From contig NZ_JAGTPK010000010.1 in the NCBI RefSeq assembly GCF_021147775.1, positions 62,001 through 126,000 of the forward strand: a stretch of 64,000 nucleotides of DNA, written 5' to 3'. Each line of letters begins with the position of its first letter. The stretch's first letter is position 1. Below, piece by piece: positions 10,175 to 19,116 of the stretch. The notes under the pieces were generated by a model. That model was not told where the DNA came from. It saw only the letters and a list, made by a program, of their open reading frames with translations, and searched no databases. A program made the position numbers and the translations under genes. This stretch comes from Pseudomonas californiensis. Its GTDB lineage: Bacteria; Pseudomonadota; Gammaproteobacteria; Pseudomonadales; Pseudomonadaceae.

Positions 10175-12514
10175 ATGCGCAGCTCTCGTTTGATGACTTT
10201 TCTGCGCTGGACGGCCATCAGCCTTGTTGTGCTGGTCGCCCTGCTCTGGCTGGCTGATCGACTGTGGCCTCTGCCGCTGCCCAGAGATGATCTGGCGCGC
10301 GTAGTGCTGGCAGAGGATGGCACGCCGTTATGGCGCTTTGCCGATGCCAACGGTGTCTGGCGTTATCCGGTCAGTAACGAGCAGGTATCACCGTATTACC
10401 TGGAAGCGCTGCTGACCTACGAAGACCGCTGGTTTTACAGCCACCCCGGCGTCAACCCGCTGGCCTTGATGCGTGCCACCTGGCAAAACGTCAGCGGTGC
10501 ACGCGTGGTGTCAGGCGGCAGCACGCTGTCGATGCAAGTCGCGCGGTTGCTGGACCCGCATTCACGTACCCTGCCGGGCAAGTTTCGCCAGCTCTGGCGC
10601 ACGCTGCAGCTCGAATGGCACCTGTCCAAAGAGCAGATCCTCGGCATCTACCTCAACCGCGCGCCCTTTGGTGGCACGTTGCAAGGGGTGGCGGCAGCAA
10701 GCTGGGCGTATCTGGGTAAATCACCACAGAACCTGACCCGTGCCGAAGCCGCACTGCTGGCAGTGCTGCCACAGGCGCCGAGTCGCTTGCGCCCTGATCG
10801 TCATCCACAGCGGGCACAATTGGCCCGCGACAAAGTGCTCAAGCGTCTGGCCGAGTTTCAGGTCTGGCCGCAAGGCAGCGTGAATGAAGCTCTGGAAGAG
10901 CCTTTGTGGCTGGCCCCACGCCAGGAGCCGAGCCTGGCGCCGTTACTGGCGCGGCGTCTGAACCGGCCGGGCAGCCCGCCGCTGATCCGAACCACGCTGG
11001 ACGCCAGCCTGCAACGACGCATGGAAGACTTGCTGATGGGTTGGCGGGCACGTCTGCCGGAACGCACCTCGGCAGCGATCCTGGTGGTCGAGGCTGAAAC
11101 CATGGCAGTACGCGCCTACGTCGGCTCGGTGGACATCAACGACGCCAAGCGTTTCGGTCACGTCGACATGGTGACCGCGCTGCGTTCACCCGGCTCAACG
11201 CTCAAACCGTTCCTGTACGGAATGGCAATGGACGCCGGGCTGATTCACTCCGAATCCTTGCTGCAGGACGTGCCGCGTCGCTATGGCGACTACCGACCGG
11301 GCAACTTTTCGACAGGTTTTGGCGGACCGGTGGCGGCCAGTTCGGCCTTGTCGATGTCACTCAACCTGCCAGCGGTCCAACTGTTGGAAGTCTACGGCCC
11401 GAAGCGCTTCGCCGCCGAGCTGCGCAACGGCGGAATTCCGCTGACCTTGCCACCCCTGGCCGAGCCCAACCTGGCGCTGATTCTTGGCGGCGCAGGCAGC
11501 CGTCTGGAAGAGCTGGTTGGCGGCTACAGTGCTTTCGCCCGAGGTGGGCGCAGTGCCGACATTCGTCTGCAACCGCAGGATCGCCTGCGTGAACGACGCA
11601 TGATGTCGCCCGGCGCAGCGTGGATCATCCGGCGCATTCTCAGCGGCCAGTCGCGCCCGGACATCGACCCGCGTGCCGAACTGGTGCAGCGCCCGCAACT
11701 GGCCTGGAAAACCGGCACCAGCTATGGTTTTCGCGACGCATGGGCGATCGGCGTGGGGCCACGCTTTCTGATCGGTATATGGATCGGCCGACCGGATGGC
11801 ACACCGGTGCCGGGGCAGTTCGGGCTGGCGTCGGCCGCACCGCTGATGCTTCAGGTCCACGATGTGCTGGTCAACCGTGACAGCCAGCGCGGTATCGCCG
11901 CGCCGGTTCAGGCCGTGCCATTGAACATCGGAGTCGCAGCCATCTGCTGGCCATTGGGTCAGCCGATGAGCAAAAGCGACCCCAATTGCCGCCGTCAGCG
12001 CTTCGCCTGGACATTGGACGGCACTACGCCGCCGACACTTCAGGCAGCCGACCAGCCGTTGGGGCTCGGTTTGCAGGAACGTATCTGGGTCAACCCGCAA
12101 GGGCTGCGCGTGGCCGCTGATTGCCCGGACGCCAGCGCTCAGGATATCGCCCTGTGGCCTGCACCTCTGGAACCCTGGCTGCCCAAGGCCGAACGACGCG
12201 AAGCACGGCTGCCACCCGCGGACCCGGCCTGCCCGCCGCAAAACCTGAACCTGGCACCGCCGTTGAGCATCGTTGGTGTGCGCGAAGGCGATCATCTGCG
12301 CCTGCCCGCTGCCAGCCATCAGGCACTTCGCCTCAAGCTGTCAGCCCTGGGCGGCAGCGGTCGCCGTTGGTGGTTCATCGACGGTGCACAAGTGGCGGAT
12401 ACCGAGAACCAGCAAGACTTCAACCCGACCCTCAGCAAGCTGGGCCGTTATCAACTGAGTGTGCTGGATGAAAGCGGCCAGACCGCTCGCGTGGATTTCA
12501 GCGTGGTGGATTGA
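10175..12514 (+). CDS. pbpC: Penicillin-binding protein 1C (peptidoglycan glycosyltransferase/transpeptidase-like)
   Basis: A ~779-residue class A PBP. Order: cytoplasmic tail, one TM (FLRWTAISLVVLVALLWLA), GT51 glycosyltransferase domain with EDRWFYSHPGVNP, GGSTLSMQ and KEQILGIYLN, then the penicillin-binding domain with SxxK (STLK, Ser341), SMSLN and KTGTS, and a C-terminal BiPBP_C module ending near residue 779. It polymerises glycan strands in the periplasm; in E. coli PBP1C has weak transpeptidase activity and is linked with the YfhM macroglobulin, as here. The start is uncertain: ATG 10175 and ATG 10193 are both possible, and the frame is open upstream to a TTG at 10082. Confidence 0.93.
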   Translation: MRSSRLMTFLRWTAISLVVLVALLWLADRLWPLPLPRDDLARVVLAEDGTPLWRFADANGVWRYPVSNEQVSPYYLEALLTYEDRWFYSHPGVNPLALMRATWQNVSGARVVSGGSTLSMQVARLLDPHSRTLPGKFRQLWRTLQLEWHLSKEQILGIYLNRAPFGGTLQGVAAASWAYLGKSPQNLTRAEAALLAVLPQAPSRLRPDRHPQRAQLARDKVLKRLAEFQVWPQGSVNEALEEPLWLAPRQEPSLAPLLARRLNRPGSPPLIRTTLDASLQRRMEDLLMGWRARLPERTSAAILVVEAETMAVRAYVGSVDINDAKRFGHVDMVTALRSPGSTLKPFLYGMAMDAGLIHSESLLQDVPRRYGDYRPGNFSTGFGGPVAASSALSMSLNLPAVQLLEVYGPKRFAAELRNGGIPLTLPPLAEPNLALILGGAGSRLEELVGGYSAFARGGRSADIRLQPQDRLRERRMMSPGAAWIIRRILSGQSRPDIDPRAELVQRPQLAWKTGTSYGFRDAWAIGVGPRFLIGIWIGRPDGTPVPGQFGLASAAPLMLQVHDVLVNRDSQRGIAAPVQAVPLNIGVAAICWPLGQPMSKSDPNCRRQRFAWTLDGTTPPTLQAADQPLGLGLQERIWVNPQGLRVAADCPDASAQDIALWPAPLEPWLPKAERREARLPPADPACPPQNLNLAPPLSIVGVREGDHLRLPAASHQALRLKLSALGGSGRRWWFIDGAQVADTENQQDFNPTLSKLGRYQLSVLDESGQTARVDFSVVD

Positions 12515-12523
12515 GCGGGCGGC

Positions 12524-12931
12524 TTATTTGATCTGAAAGAGCTTCGGTTCAGGAAACAGGTTGTTGAGGGTTTCCAGCAGACGCACGTGGTAGATCGGCT
12601 TGCGAAACAGGTCCAGCACGTGCAGACGCAACATGTCGCTCACGTCGTCCATATCGGCGTGGCCCGAGGTGACGATGACCGGCAAATGCTGACGTGCGGT
12701 GTGGTCCCGGAGGTGACGGATCAGTTGGATGCCGCTCTCCTCCGGCATCCGCAGATCAGTGATCACCAAGGCGATATCGGGATGCTGCGTCAGTTGCTGT
12801 AACGCCATCTTGACGGAGGATGCCGTGAAACAGCAGAAACCTTCACCCTCAAGCAGCTCTGCCAATTCTTCATTGGCATCCTCCTCGTCATCGACCAGAA
12901 GCAGCTGTTGGCGGGTGGGCTGGACGGCCAT
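12524..12931 (-). CDS. Stand-alone response regulator receiver domain protein
   Basis: A 135-residue CheY-like protein made only of a receiver domain: acidic pocket DDEED (residues 14-18), phosphoacceptor Asp59 in VITDLRMP, Ser89, and Lys111 in FRKPI. There is no DNA-binding or enzymatic output domain, so it probably acts by protein contact. It lies downstream of flp on the same strand, separated by 88 nt that can form a hairpin, which suggests it serves the Tad pilus locus (inference). No sensor kinase is adjacent. Confidence 0.87.
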   Translation of the reverse strand: MAVQPTRQQLLLVDDEEDANEELAELLEGEGFCCFTASSVKMALQQLTQHPDIALVITDLRMPEESGIQLIRHLRDHTARQHLPVIVTSGHADMDDVSDMLRLHVLDLFRKPIYHVRLLETLNNLFPEPKLFQIK

Positions 12932-12961
12932 TTGGATACCTTTGAACTAAATGTTGATCAT

Positions 12962-13019
12962 CGGGAGCAGGATATCCACATTTGTGCTCTCGAAAAAGAG
13001 CAGATAGCTACTGCTCCCG
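12962..13019 (-). terminator. Nested hairpin between flp and the receiver gene
   Basis: An outer 9-bp inverted repeat (CGGGAGCAG at 12962-12970 and CTGCTCCCG at 13011-13019) encloses an inner TGCTCT/AGAGCA stem. It starts right after the flp stop codon. It could act as a partial terminator or mRNA stabiliser that raises flp message over the downstream receiver gene (inference). Confidence 0.5.
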
Positions 13020-13208
13020 CTACAGCGCATTCTGAATGTTAGTGAACAGTGTACCGATCCGGGCGCTGATAGTAGGCACAAAAGCTATCAGGGCAACGGC
13101 CACCATTGCCGCCAGCAACGCGTACTCGATACCTGAAGCCGCCTCCTTGCCTTTGATAAAGCCCCGGACGCGGCAGTGGCAGGCAATGTAAAGCTTGGTA
13201 AGGAACAT
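13020..13208 (-). CDS. flp: Flp-type pilin (type IVb, Tad system)
   Basis: A 62-residue prepilin. The leader MFLTKLYIACHCRVRGFIKG is followed by KEAASG and the mature start IEYALLAAMVAVALI (Gly26/Ile27 site; Glu28-Tyr29 is the hallmark of Flp pilins), then one hydrophobic helix. The start at 13208 is fixed by a strong ribosome binding site (AAGGAGAAATTCG) just upstream. Flp subunits are cut by a dedicated prepilin peptidase and polymerised by TadA-TadB-TadC into adhesive pili. The gene is divergent from the assembly genes, as I recall for P. aeruginosa. The leader is Cys-rich for this family. Confidence 0.9.
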   Translation of the reverse strand: MFLTKLYIACHCRVRGFIKGKEAASGIEYALLAAMVAVALIAFVPTISARIGTLFTNIQNAL

Positions 13209-13550
13209 CGAATTTCTCCTTGCGCCCCTTGAATGGCGCGACATGCGCACGACATGTGAAACTGCTTTCCAATACAGCATTGCCTTCAATCCGCAAACTC
13301 ACAATTGTAATAAAGCATTATTCATAAAGTACTAAGTACTGATCGCTTGAGGGTGCCGACTCACCTTTATGTAATTGCTCTGTGTTTGCGCAATGCGACC
13401 AAGGTCAGGGTAATTTCGTAACTGACAGAATGGCGTTTTGAAGGGTATGGACTATTTTCATATAACCAAAGAGAGGCTATTGCTCTTTGTAGCGGCGCCA
13501 AGCCAACGTATCGAGTTGAGTTGTTCTGCGATGACAAAGGGAAAGTTGCC
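13209..13550. promoter_or_regulatory. AT-rich divergent control region of the Tad locus
   Basis: 342 nt between flp (minus) and rcpC/cpaB (plus) with no credible gene. It is clearly more AT-rich than its flanks. It contains a doubled palindrome AGTACT-A-AGTACT at 13328-13340, an AAAGAG/CTCTTT inverted repeat near 13470-13490, and the ribosome binding site AAAGGGAAAG before the ATG at 13551. It must hold both promoters; I cannot place them with confidence. Confidence 0.55.
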
Positions 13551-14501
13551 ATGAGCAGTCGTATCACCCTGATACTCGCCGTTGTATTTTTGTTCGGTGC
13601 AGTGGTCGCTGGGTATTTGGGGATAATCGTCAGTAAACCACCAGAGGCGCCGCCTCCGGCACAAACGCCTGTGGTCGCTGAACCGCCGCAACCACTTGCG
13701 CCCCAGCCACCTGCCGAGGAAGTGATGCGCCAGGCCGTTGTGGTATTGATAAGAGACGTGCCTGCCTATACGCCCATCAAACCCGAAGATCTGTTGGTCG
13801 AACGCCTCAAGGTAGCTCCAGCCGGAAGCTTTCATGCAATTGAAGAGGTTGCCGGTCGCATGAGCTGGCGCACACTGACCGCGGGGACCTGGCTGAGCGA
13901 TAGCCATTTCGAAGCGGGTGGCGCGCTGGCCCGTATGATTCGCTCAAACGAACGTGCTCTCGCGCTTTCTGTCGATGAAGTCATAGGGGCATCAGGGCAA
14001 CTGAGCCCTGGCGACTACGTCGATGTGTTGCTTTATCTTCCCTCCGATGCGGGCAACTTGCAGCGCTCCAGCCAGGTCGCAGTCCCCGCGTTACGTATTC
14101 TGAGCGTTGGCGAATTGCTTGGCCCGGATCGCGAGGGTAACCCTGTACAGCCCTTGAGTGCAGATGAGCGAATCAAGCAGGAACAGCGCAGTATGACTGC
14201 ACGCACAGTAGTGGTGGCTGTGCCACAAGCGCTGTTGGCGCGCTTGATGCTCGCATCGCAGACTGGCGTTTTACGTTTGGCAGTGCGCAGCGCAGAAGAA
14301 GGCAACTTGCAAGCTTACTGGCGCAGCGAACCTGGAAGTTCCGAAATAGCAGAAAGACTGGACTCTACCAATCGCCAGTTGCTCAGTTTCAATCAATTGA
14401 GCTTCAGCCCACCGAGTGAGCCATTACGAAACGACACACCGCATCGCTCCCGTTCCGTCGAGGTCATACGCGGCAGCCAGACCACGCAACAAACTCCATG
14501 A
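13551..14501 (+). CDS. cpaB: Tad pilus assembly protein RcpC/CpaB
   Basis: A 316-residue protein with one N-terminal membrane segment (RITLILAVVFLFGAVVAGYL), a Pro-rich periplasmic linker (PPEAPPPAQTP), an SAF-type domain (VLIRDVPAYTPIKPEDL, residues about 66-82) and the conserved ALALSVDEVIGASGQLSPGD region. CpaB/RcpC is a periplasmic component thought to work with the secretin and bind peptidoglycan. First gene of the plus-strand tad operon; its stop overlaps an alternative ATG of the next gene (14498). Confidence 0.9.
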   Translation: MSSRITLILAVVFLFGAVVAGYLGIIVSKPPEAPPPAQTPVVAEPPQPLAPQPPAEEVMRQAVVVLIRDVPAYTPIKPEDLLVERLKVAPAGSFHAIEEVAGRMSWRTLTAGTWLSDSHFEAGGALARMIRSNERALALSVDEVIGASGQLSPGDYVDVLLYLPSDAGNLQRSSQVAVPALRILSVGELLGPDREGNPVQPLSADERIKQEQRSMTARTVVVAVPQALLARLMLASQTGVLRLAVRSAEEGNLQAYWRSEPGSSEIAERLDSTNRQLLSFNQLSFSPPSEPLRNDTPHRSRSVEVIRGSQTTQQTP

Positions 14502-14521
14502 TTGAGCAAGGATTGCATCTG

Positions 14522-15769
14522 ATGAGCTGTTGTTCCGTATCCGTCAAGCCACGCCGTCTGCTGGTGTTGGCACTCAGCACGTTATGCATGGAATCCGCGT
14601 GGGCGGCAGACAAGTGTGCCGGGCTGGCCGCCATGCCAGCCGTCATGGAAATCGCTCAGGGCATTCAGCAGGATGTTCGCTCGCCGGTCGCCATCAGCCG
14701 GATTGCGGTTGGTGATCCGAAAATTGCCGATGTGTATGTCAGTGGCAACGACGGCTTTTTACTGACCGGTATCGGACCCGGCACCACCAGCCTGATGGTC
14801 TGGACCGCCTGCTCCAAGGCCCCCCGCCAGAGCATGGTGTTTGTCCGGGGTCGGGCAACGGCGTCGATGGAAAACACCCAGCCGCTGCCTTCGACAGATG
14901 CGCTGCTGCCCAGCCAGGTGCAGACTGACATCCGTTTTATCGAGGTGAGCCGTAGCAAGCTCAAGGAGGCCAGCACCTCGATCTTCGGCAAAGGCTCGAA
15001 CAACTTTCTGTTTGGTGCGCCCGGCACCGTCCCCGGCGTGACCGTCACGCCGGGCACCGTAAGCGGGACCCGACCGAATATCCCGCTGAACAACAGCAAC
15101 TTCAATATCGTATGGGGCGGTGGCAGCAGTAAGGTGCTGGGCATGATCAACGCCATGGAGAACAGCGGGTTCGCTTACACCCTGGCTCGCCCCAGCCTGG
15201 TAGCGCTGAGCGGGCAGAGCGCGAGTTTTCTGGCGGGCGGCGAGTTTCCAGTGCCGGTGCCCAACGGTGAGGGCAACGGGATCTCTATCGAATACAAGGA
15301 ATTCGGTGTACGCCTGACCCTGACACCAACGGTCGTGGGCCGCGACCGGATTCTGCTCAAGGTCGCACCCGAGGTCAGCGAACTGGACTTCACGGCAGGC
15401 ATCACCATCGCAGGCACGACCGTCCCTGCGTTGAACATCCGGCGTACCGACACCAGCATTGCGCTGGCGGATGGCGAAAGTTTTGTGGTCAGCGGCCTGA
15501 TCAGCTCCAGCAATGTCTCGTCGGTGGACAAGTTTCCCGGGCTGGGCGACATACCGATTCTGGGAGCGTTCTTTCGCAGCTCGCAGATCCAGCGTGACGA
15601 ACGCGAGCTGCTGATGATCGTGACCCCGCACCTCGTGCAACCGCTGGCGGCGAACGCGCAATTGCCCACGCTACCGGGCGAAAGCCTGCGCAACTATGAC
15701 CCGAGCTTCCTGCGTCTGTACTTCCTGGAAAACGGCGACTTCGACCGCCGCAGCGGGCTGTCCCAATGA
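14522..15769 (+). CDS. rcpA: Tad pilus secretin RcpA/CpaC
   Basis: A 415-residue outer-membrane secretin. A signal peptide (RRLLVLALSTLCMESAWAA) is followed by an N-terminal pilus/secretin domain (SPVAISRIAVGDPKIADVYV), then the secretin domain (FLAGGEFPVPVP, and VSGLISSSNVSSVDKFPGLG with the DIPILGAFFRS signature). It forms the pore through which the Flp pilus leaves. Two starts are possible: ATG 14498, overlapping the cpaB stop, and ATG 14522, which has AAGGA 9 nt upstream; I prefer 14522. A short insertion rich in Gly, Thr and Val (PGTVPGVTVTPGTVSGT) lies in the middle. Confidence 0.9.
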   Translation: MSCCSVSVKPRRLLVLALSTLCMESAWAADKCAGLAAMPAVMEIAQGIQQDVRSPVAISRIAVGDPKIADVYVSGNDGFLLTGIGPGTTSLMVWTACSKAPRQSMVFVRGRATASMENTQPLPSTDALLPSQVQTDIRFIEVSRSKLKEASTSIFGKGSNNFLFGAPGTVPGVTVTPGTVSGTRPNIPLNNSNFNIVWGGGSSKVLGMINAMENSGFAYTLARPSLVALSGQSASFLAGGEFPVPVPNGEGNGISIEYKEFGVRLTLTPTVVGRDRILLKVAPEVSELDFTAGITIAGTTVPALNIRRTDTSIALADGESFVVSGLISSSNVSSVDKFPGLGDIPILGAFFRSSQIQRDERELLMIVTPHLVQPLAANAQLPTLPGESLRNYDPSFLRLYFLENGDFDRRSGLSQ

Positions 15770-16956
15770 GCCAGAGCCTTAGCCAGACGTTTCTGGCCAT
15801 CACTCGCAACAACACCGACCTTGAATGGCTGCAAGGCGCTCTCGGCTCGCTGGGTCAGGTGGTGAGTGCGGGGACCGGCAGCCTTGACGATCTGCTGGCG
15901 CTGGTGGATGTAACGTTCGCCAGCGTGGTATTTGTCGGCCTGGACCGTGAGCATCTGATGAACCAGAGCGCGCTGATTGAAGGCGCACTGGAAGCCAAGC
16001 CGATGCTGGCGATCGTGGCGCTGGGCGACGGCATGGACAACCAGTTGGTGCTGAATGCGATGCGCGCCGGCGCGAGGGATTTTGTCGCCTATGGGTCACG
16101 CTCCAGTGAGGTTGCCGGCCTGGTGCGACGCCTCAGCAAACGCCTTCCGGCCGTGGCGCCCAACCCGAACATGAGCGGCCTTTCGGTGCTGTATGGCTCG
16201 CAGTGCGACGGCGATGGCGCCTTGATCGCAACGCATCTGGCGATGGTGGTGCACAAGACCGGGCAACGCACGTTGCTGCTGGATCTCGGCCTGCCGCGCG
16301 GGGACAGCCTGGCGATGTTGGGTCTCGAGTCCTCGTTCAGCTTCGGCGATGCGCTGCGCCACCTGCGCAGGCTCGACGCAACCCTGATCGACAGCGCCTT
16401 TACCACCAGCGAAAGCGGTCTGCGCATTCTTGCCTACACCGAAGCGGACGATCATCTGGAGCAATCCAGTGCCGCCGAGCTGTACATGCTGCTCAGTGCC
16501 CTGCGCCAGTACTTTCAGCATGTCGTCGTCAATCTGGTCGGCCAGCCGGACAGCGAGGCGTTACGCACGCTGGTCAGCCACTGCGACCAATTGCTCTGGT
16601 ACACCGACCAGAGCGTATTGAACTGCCGGCGCAACCTGGCCGTGCTCAATCTATGGCGCGAAAAAGGCATGAAACTGAACCACGCCGGGCTGTTGGTCGA
16701 CCGTTTTCTACGTACGGTTTCGCCTAACGCCGAGACCATCGGCAAGACCTTTGGTCTACCGGTGCGCTCGGTCCTGCCCTACGCACCGGAGCTGCGCCTC
16801 AACGCCAAAAATCAAGGCCTGACGCTGTTCGAGCTGGCCTCACGCGACTCGCTGTGCACAGGTTTGCGCCGTTTGGGCGAACACCTGGCGCACAACTCCG
16901 ACGCTTACGAAAAACCTGATCGCCGCTGGTTGGCTCAGCTGTGGAGGAGCAAGTAA
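15766..16956 (+). CDS. tadZ: Tad pilus ParA/MinD-like localisation protein TadZ/CpaE
   Basis: A 396-residue protein with an N-terminal receiver-like domain (FVGLDREHLMNQSALIEGA) and a C-terminal MinD/ParA-type domain (TLLLDLGLPRGDSLAML). TadZ sets the polar site where the pilus machine assembles. The phosphate loop at about residues 146-153 reads GSQCDGDGAL instead of KGGxGKT, so it lacks both the signature and catalytic Lys; atypical loops are known in TadZ proteins, and ATP hydrolysis here is doubtful. Its ATG overlaps the rcpA stop (ATGA), which suggests translational coupling. Confidence 0.88.
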   Translation: MSQSLSQTFLAITRNNTDLEWLQGALGSLGQVVSAGTGSLDDLLALVDVTFASVVFVGLDREHLMNQSALIEGALEAKPMLAIVALGDGMDNQLVLNAMRAGARDFVAYGSRSSEVAGLVRRLSKRLPAVAPNPNMSGLSVLYGSQCDGDGALIATHLAMVVHKTGQRTLLLDLGLPRGDSLAMLGLESSFSFGDALRHLRRLDATLIDSAFTTSESGLRILAYTEADDHLEQSSAAELYMLLSALRQYFQHVVVNLVGQPDSEALRTLVSHCDQLLWYTDQSVLNCRRNLAVLNLWREKGMKLNHAGLLVDRFLRTVSPNAETIGKTFGLPVRSVLPYAPELRLNAKNQGLTLFELASRDSLCTGLRRLGEHLAHNSDAYEKPDRRWLAQLWRSK

Positions 16957-18212
16957 TGCCGGAAAAACTGTTTGGCGTCTCGTCACGTACGCAAAGCAAC
17001 GCCGATGAAGGGCAAGGCCTGAAACTGGTCCTGCACCGCTACATCATCGACGGCATAGAAGAAAGCGGCAAAAACCTTCTGGAAGGCTCGCGTCCGGTGC
17101 TGGCGCAGTTCGTGATCGATAAAGTCGCCGAGTACGTCGCCCGCTTGAGGCTGGCCATTTCGCGCTATGAAATGGAGCGTCTGGCCGAAGAACTGGTCGA
17201 TGAGCTGATCGGCTTCGGCCCTCTGGAAGTGCTGCTGCGCGACAACTCGGTAACGGAGATTCTGGTCAACGGCCCTGGCAAAGTGTTTGTCGAACGCGAT
17301 GGGGTGCTCCATCACACCGACCTGCGCTTCATCGACTCTCATCACGTCGAGCGGGTCATGCAACGCATCCTTGCCCCGCTGGGGCGCAGGCTGGACGAGT
17401 CTTCGCCCATGGTGGATGCACGCCTGCCGGATGGCAGCCGTGTCAACGCAATCATCCCGCCGATTGCCCTCGACGGCCCGTGCCTGTCGATCCGGAAATT
17501 TCGCAGAGAGATGTTCAAGAGTGCCGATCTGGTAGCCATGCAGACCATCGACCAGCCGATCTTCGATTTTTTCGCCGAGGCTGTGGGCAAGCGCTGCAAC
17601 ATCCTGGTCAGTGGTGGCACTGGCACAGGCAAAACCACCATGCTCAACGTCCTGAGCCAGTTGATCGACAGCCACCAACGGCTGGTGACCATCGAGGACG
17701 TTGCCGAACTGCAACTCAACCACCCGCATGTGGTTCGTCTGGAAACCCGCCCGCCCAATGCCGAAGGCAACGGAGAAGTGCGCGCGAGCGACCTGATCCG
17801 CAACTCGCTGCGGATGCGACCGGACCGCATCATTCTTGGCGAGATTCGCGGCGTTGAGGTACTCGACGTGCTGACTGCCATGAACACCGGCCACGACGGC
17901 TCCATGAGCACGGTACACGCCAACAACGCTCAGGACGCGCTGCTGCGACTGGAAACGCTGGTGGGCCTGACCGGTCGGCAGATCCCTGAAAAGACGCTGA
18001 GGCAGATGATCTGCGCCGCGCTGGACGTGATCATTCAGCTGACGCGCCTGCCAGACGGACGTCGCGCCGTCAGCGAAGTGGTGGAAGTGGTCGGTATTCG
18101 TGATGACGTCTATGTCACCAACACGCTGTTTCGACTGGACCGGCGCACCGGCGTGGGCTTTCAGCGCGAGGCCATTCATGCCGCAGGCGAGAAACTTCGT
18201 CCCGGTTATTGA
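16956..18212 (+). CDS. tadA: Tad pilus secretion ATPase TadA/CpaF
   Basis: A 418-residue cytoplasmic ATPase of the VirB11/PilT superfamily that powers Flp pilus assembly. It has Walker A GGTGTGKTT (Lys226), an Asp-box region, Walker B with RPDRIILGEIRG, and a His box with STVHANN. The N-terminal domain contains EELVDELIGFGPLEVLL. The start at 16956 overlaps the tadZ stop by one base and has GGAGG 8 nt upstream. All catalytic motifs are intact. Confidence 0.95.
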   Translation: MPEKLFGVSSRTQSNADEGQGLKLVLHRYIIDGIEESGKNLLEGSRPVLAQFVIDKVAEYVARLRLAISRYEMERLAEELVDELIGFGPLEVLLRDNSVTEILVNGPGKVFVERDGVLHHTDLRFIDSHHVERVMQRILAPLGRRLDESSPMVDARLPDGSRVNAIIPPIALDGPCLSIRKFRREMFKSADLVAMQTIDQPIFDFFAEAVGKRCNILVSGGTGTGKTTMLNVLSQLIDSHQRLVTIEDVAELQLNHPHVVRLETRPPNAEGNGEVRASDLIRNSLRMRPDRIILGEIRGVEVLDVLTAMNTGHDGSMSTVHANNAQDALLRLETLVGLTGRQIPEKTLRQMICAALDVIIQLTRLPDGRRAVSEVVEVVGIRDDVYVTNTLFRLDRRTGVGFQREAIHAAGEKLRPGY

Positions 18213-18230
18213 GCGCAGGAGCGTGGCCAC

Positions 18231-19115
18231 ATGAAAACTCCTCTGCTGATGGCGCTCATATTCGTCTTCTGTTCGGGCGCAGCAGTTTATTTTTTTCTCT
18301 TGTCCTTGAACCTTGGCGCCAATGAACGGGTGCTGCAGCGCCTGAATGCCGGACAGACTCGACCGACGATTGAAAAACCAGGCTGGGTTCATCTGGACCG
18401 AGCCTTCCTTCGAGCTGGACTGGGACGTCCGACTGAGCGAGCAGGAATGGTGCTGACAATATGGGCCCTTATCGTGCTGATCGGGTTTGGCATGCTCGAC
18501 TGGTTTGGAGCTGTGGCAGGGTTGATCGGCACCCCTCTGGCGTTGCGCCTGTTTATTTCATGGAGGTCTCGCAAGCGCGTGAGACGGATGGTTGAGCAGT
18601 TGCCGCAACTGCTCGACCATACCGTACGCAGCCTCAAATCGGGCAGGACACTCTCTGACGCCATCCTCCACGGTATAGAAGCTGCGGATCAGCCCCTTAA
18701 AGAGGGCATGAGCCGCATTGAGCGCAATGTGCAACTTGGCGTGAGCTTGCCCGACGCCGCCCGTGACTTTGCCGAGCTGTATGAACGCGATGAATTTCAT
18801 CTGCTCGCGCTGGGCCTGCGCGTCAACAACCGTTACGGAGGGAGCGCCAGCGAATTGATGGAAAACCTGATCAGGCTCATACGTGAACGAGAACAGGCAG
18901 GCCGCCAATTACGTGCAATGACAGGTGAAACGCGCATGACCGCTGTGGTACTCGCGGTACTGCCGATAGGGATGGTGGGCTATTTCTTGATGGTCAACCC
19001 CGACTACCTCGCGCACATGTGGAACGATGAAGGTGGTCAGCTCATGCTGATATTGGCCTTTGTGTTTCAGATGCTGGGCTGCCTTGCGCTGTGGCGCATG
19101 CTGCGGAGCGTCTGA
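18231..19115 (+). CDS. tadB: Tad pilus inner-membrane platform protein TadB
   Basis: A 294-residue protein of the T2SS GspF family with an N-terminal TM (ALIFVFCSGAAVYFFLLSL), a paired central TM (GMVLTIWALIVLIGFGML), the cytoplasmic GspF domain (MVEQLPQLLDHTVRSLKSGR, residues about 121-140) and two C-terminal TM segments. It forms the membrane platform with TadC on which TadA acts. AGGAG precedes the ATG. The tadB-tadC stretch looks slightly less GC-rich than tadA. Confidence 0.92.
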   Translation: MKTPLLMALIFVFCSGAAVYFFLLSLNLGANERVLQRLNAGQTRPTIEKPGWVHLDRAFLRAGLGRPTERAGMVLTIWALIVLIGFGMLDWFGAVAGLIGTPLALRLFISWRSRKRVRRMVEQLPQLLDHTVRSLKSGRTLSDAILHGIEAADQPLKEGMSRIERNVQLGVSLPDAARDFAELYERDEFHLLALGLRVNNRYGGSASELMENLIRLIREREQAGRQLRAMTGETRMTAVVLAVLPIGMVGYFLMVNPDYLAHMWNDEGGQLMLILAFVFQMLGCLALWRMLRSV

Positions 19116-19116
19116 C

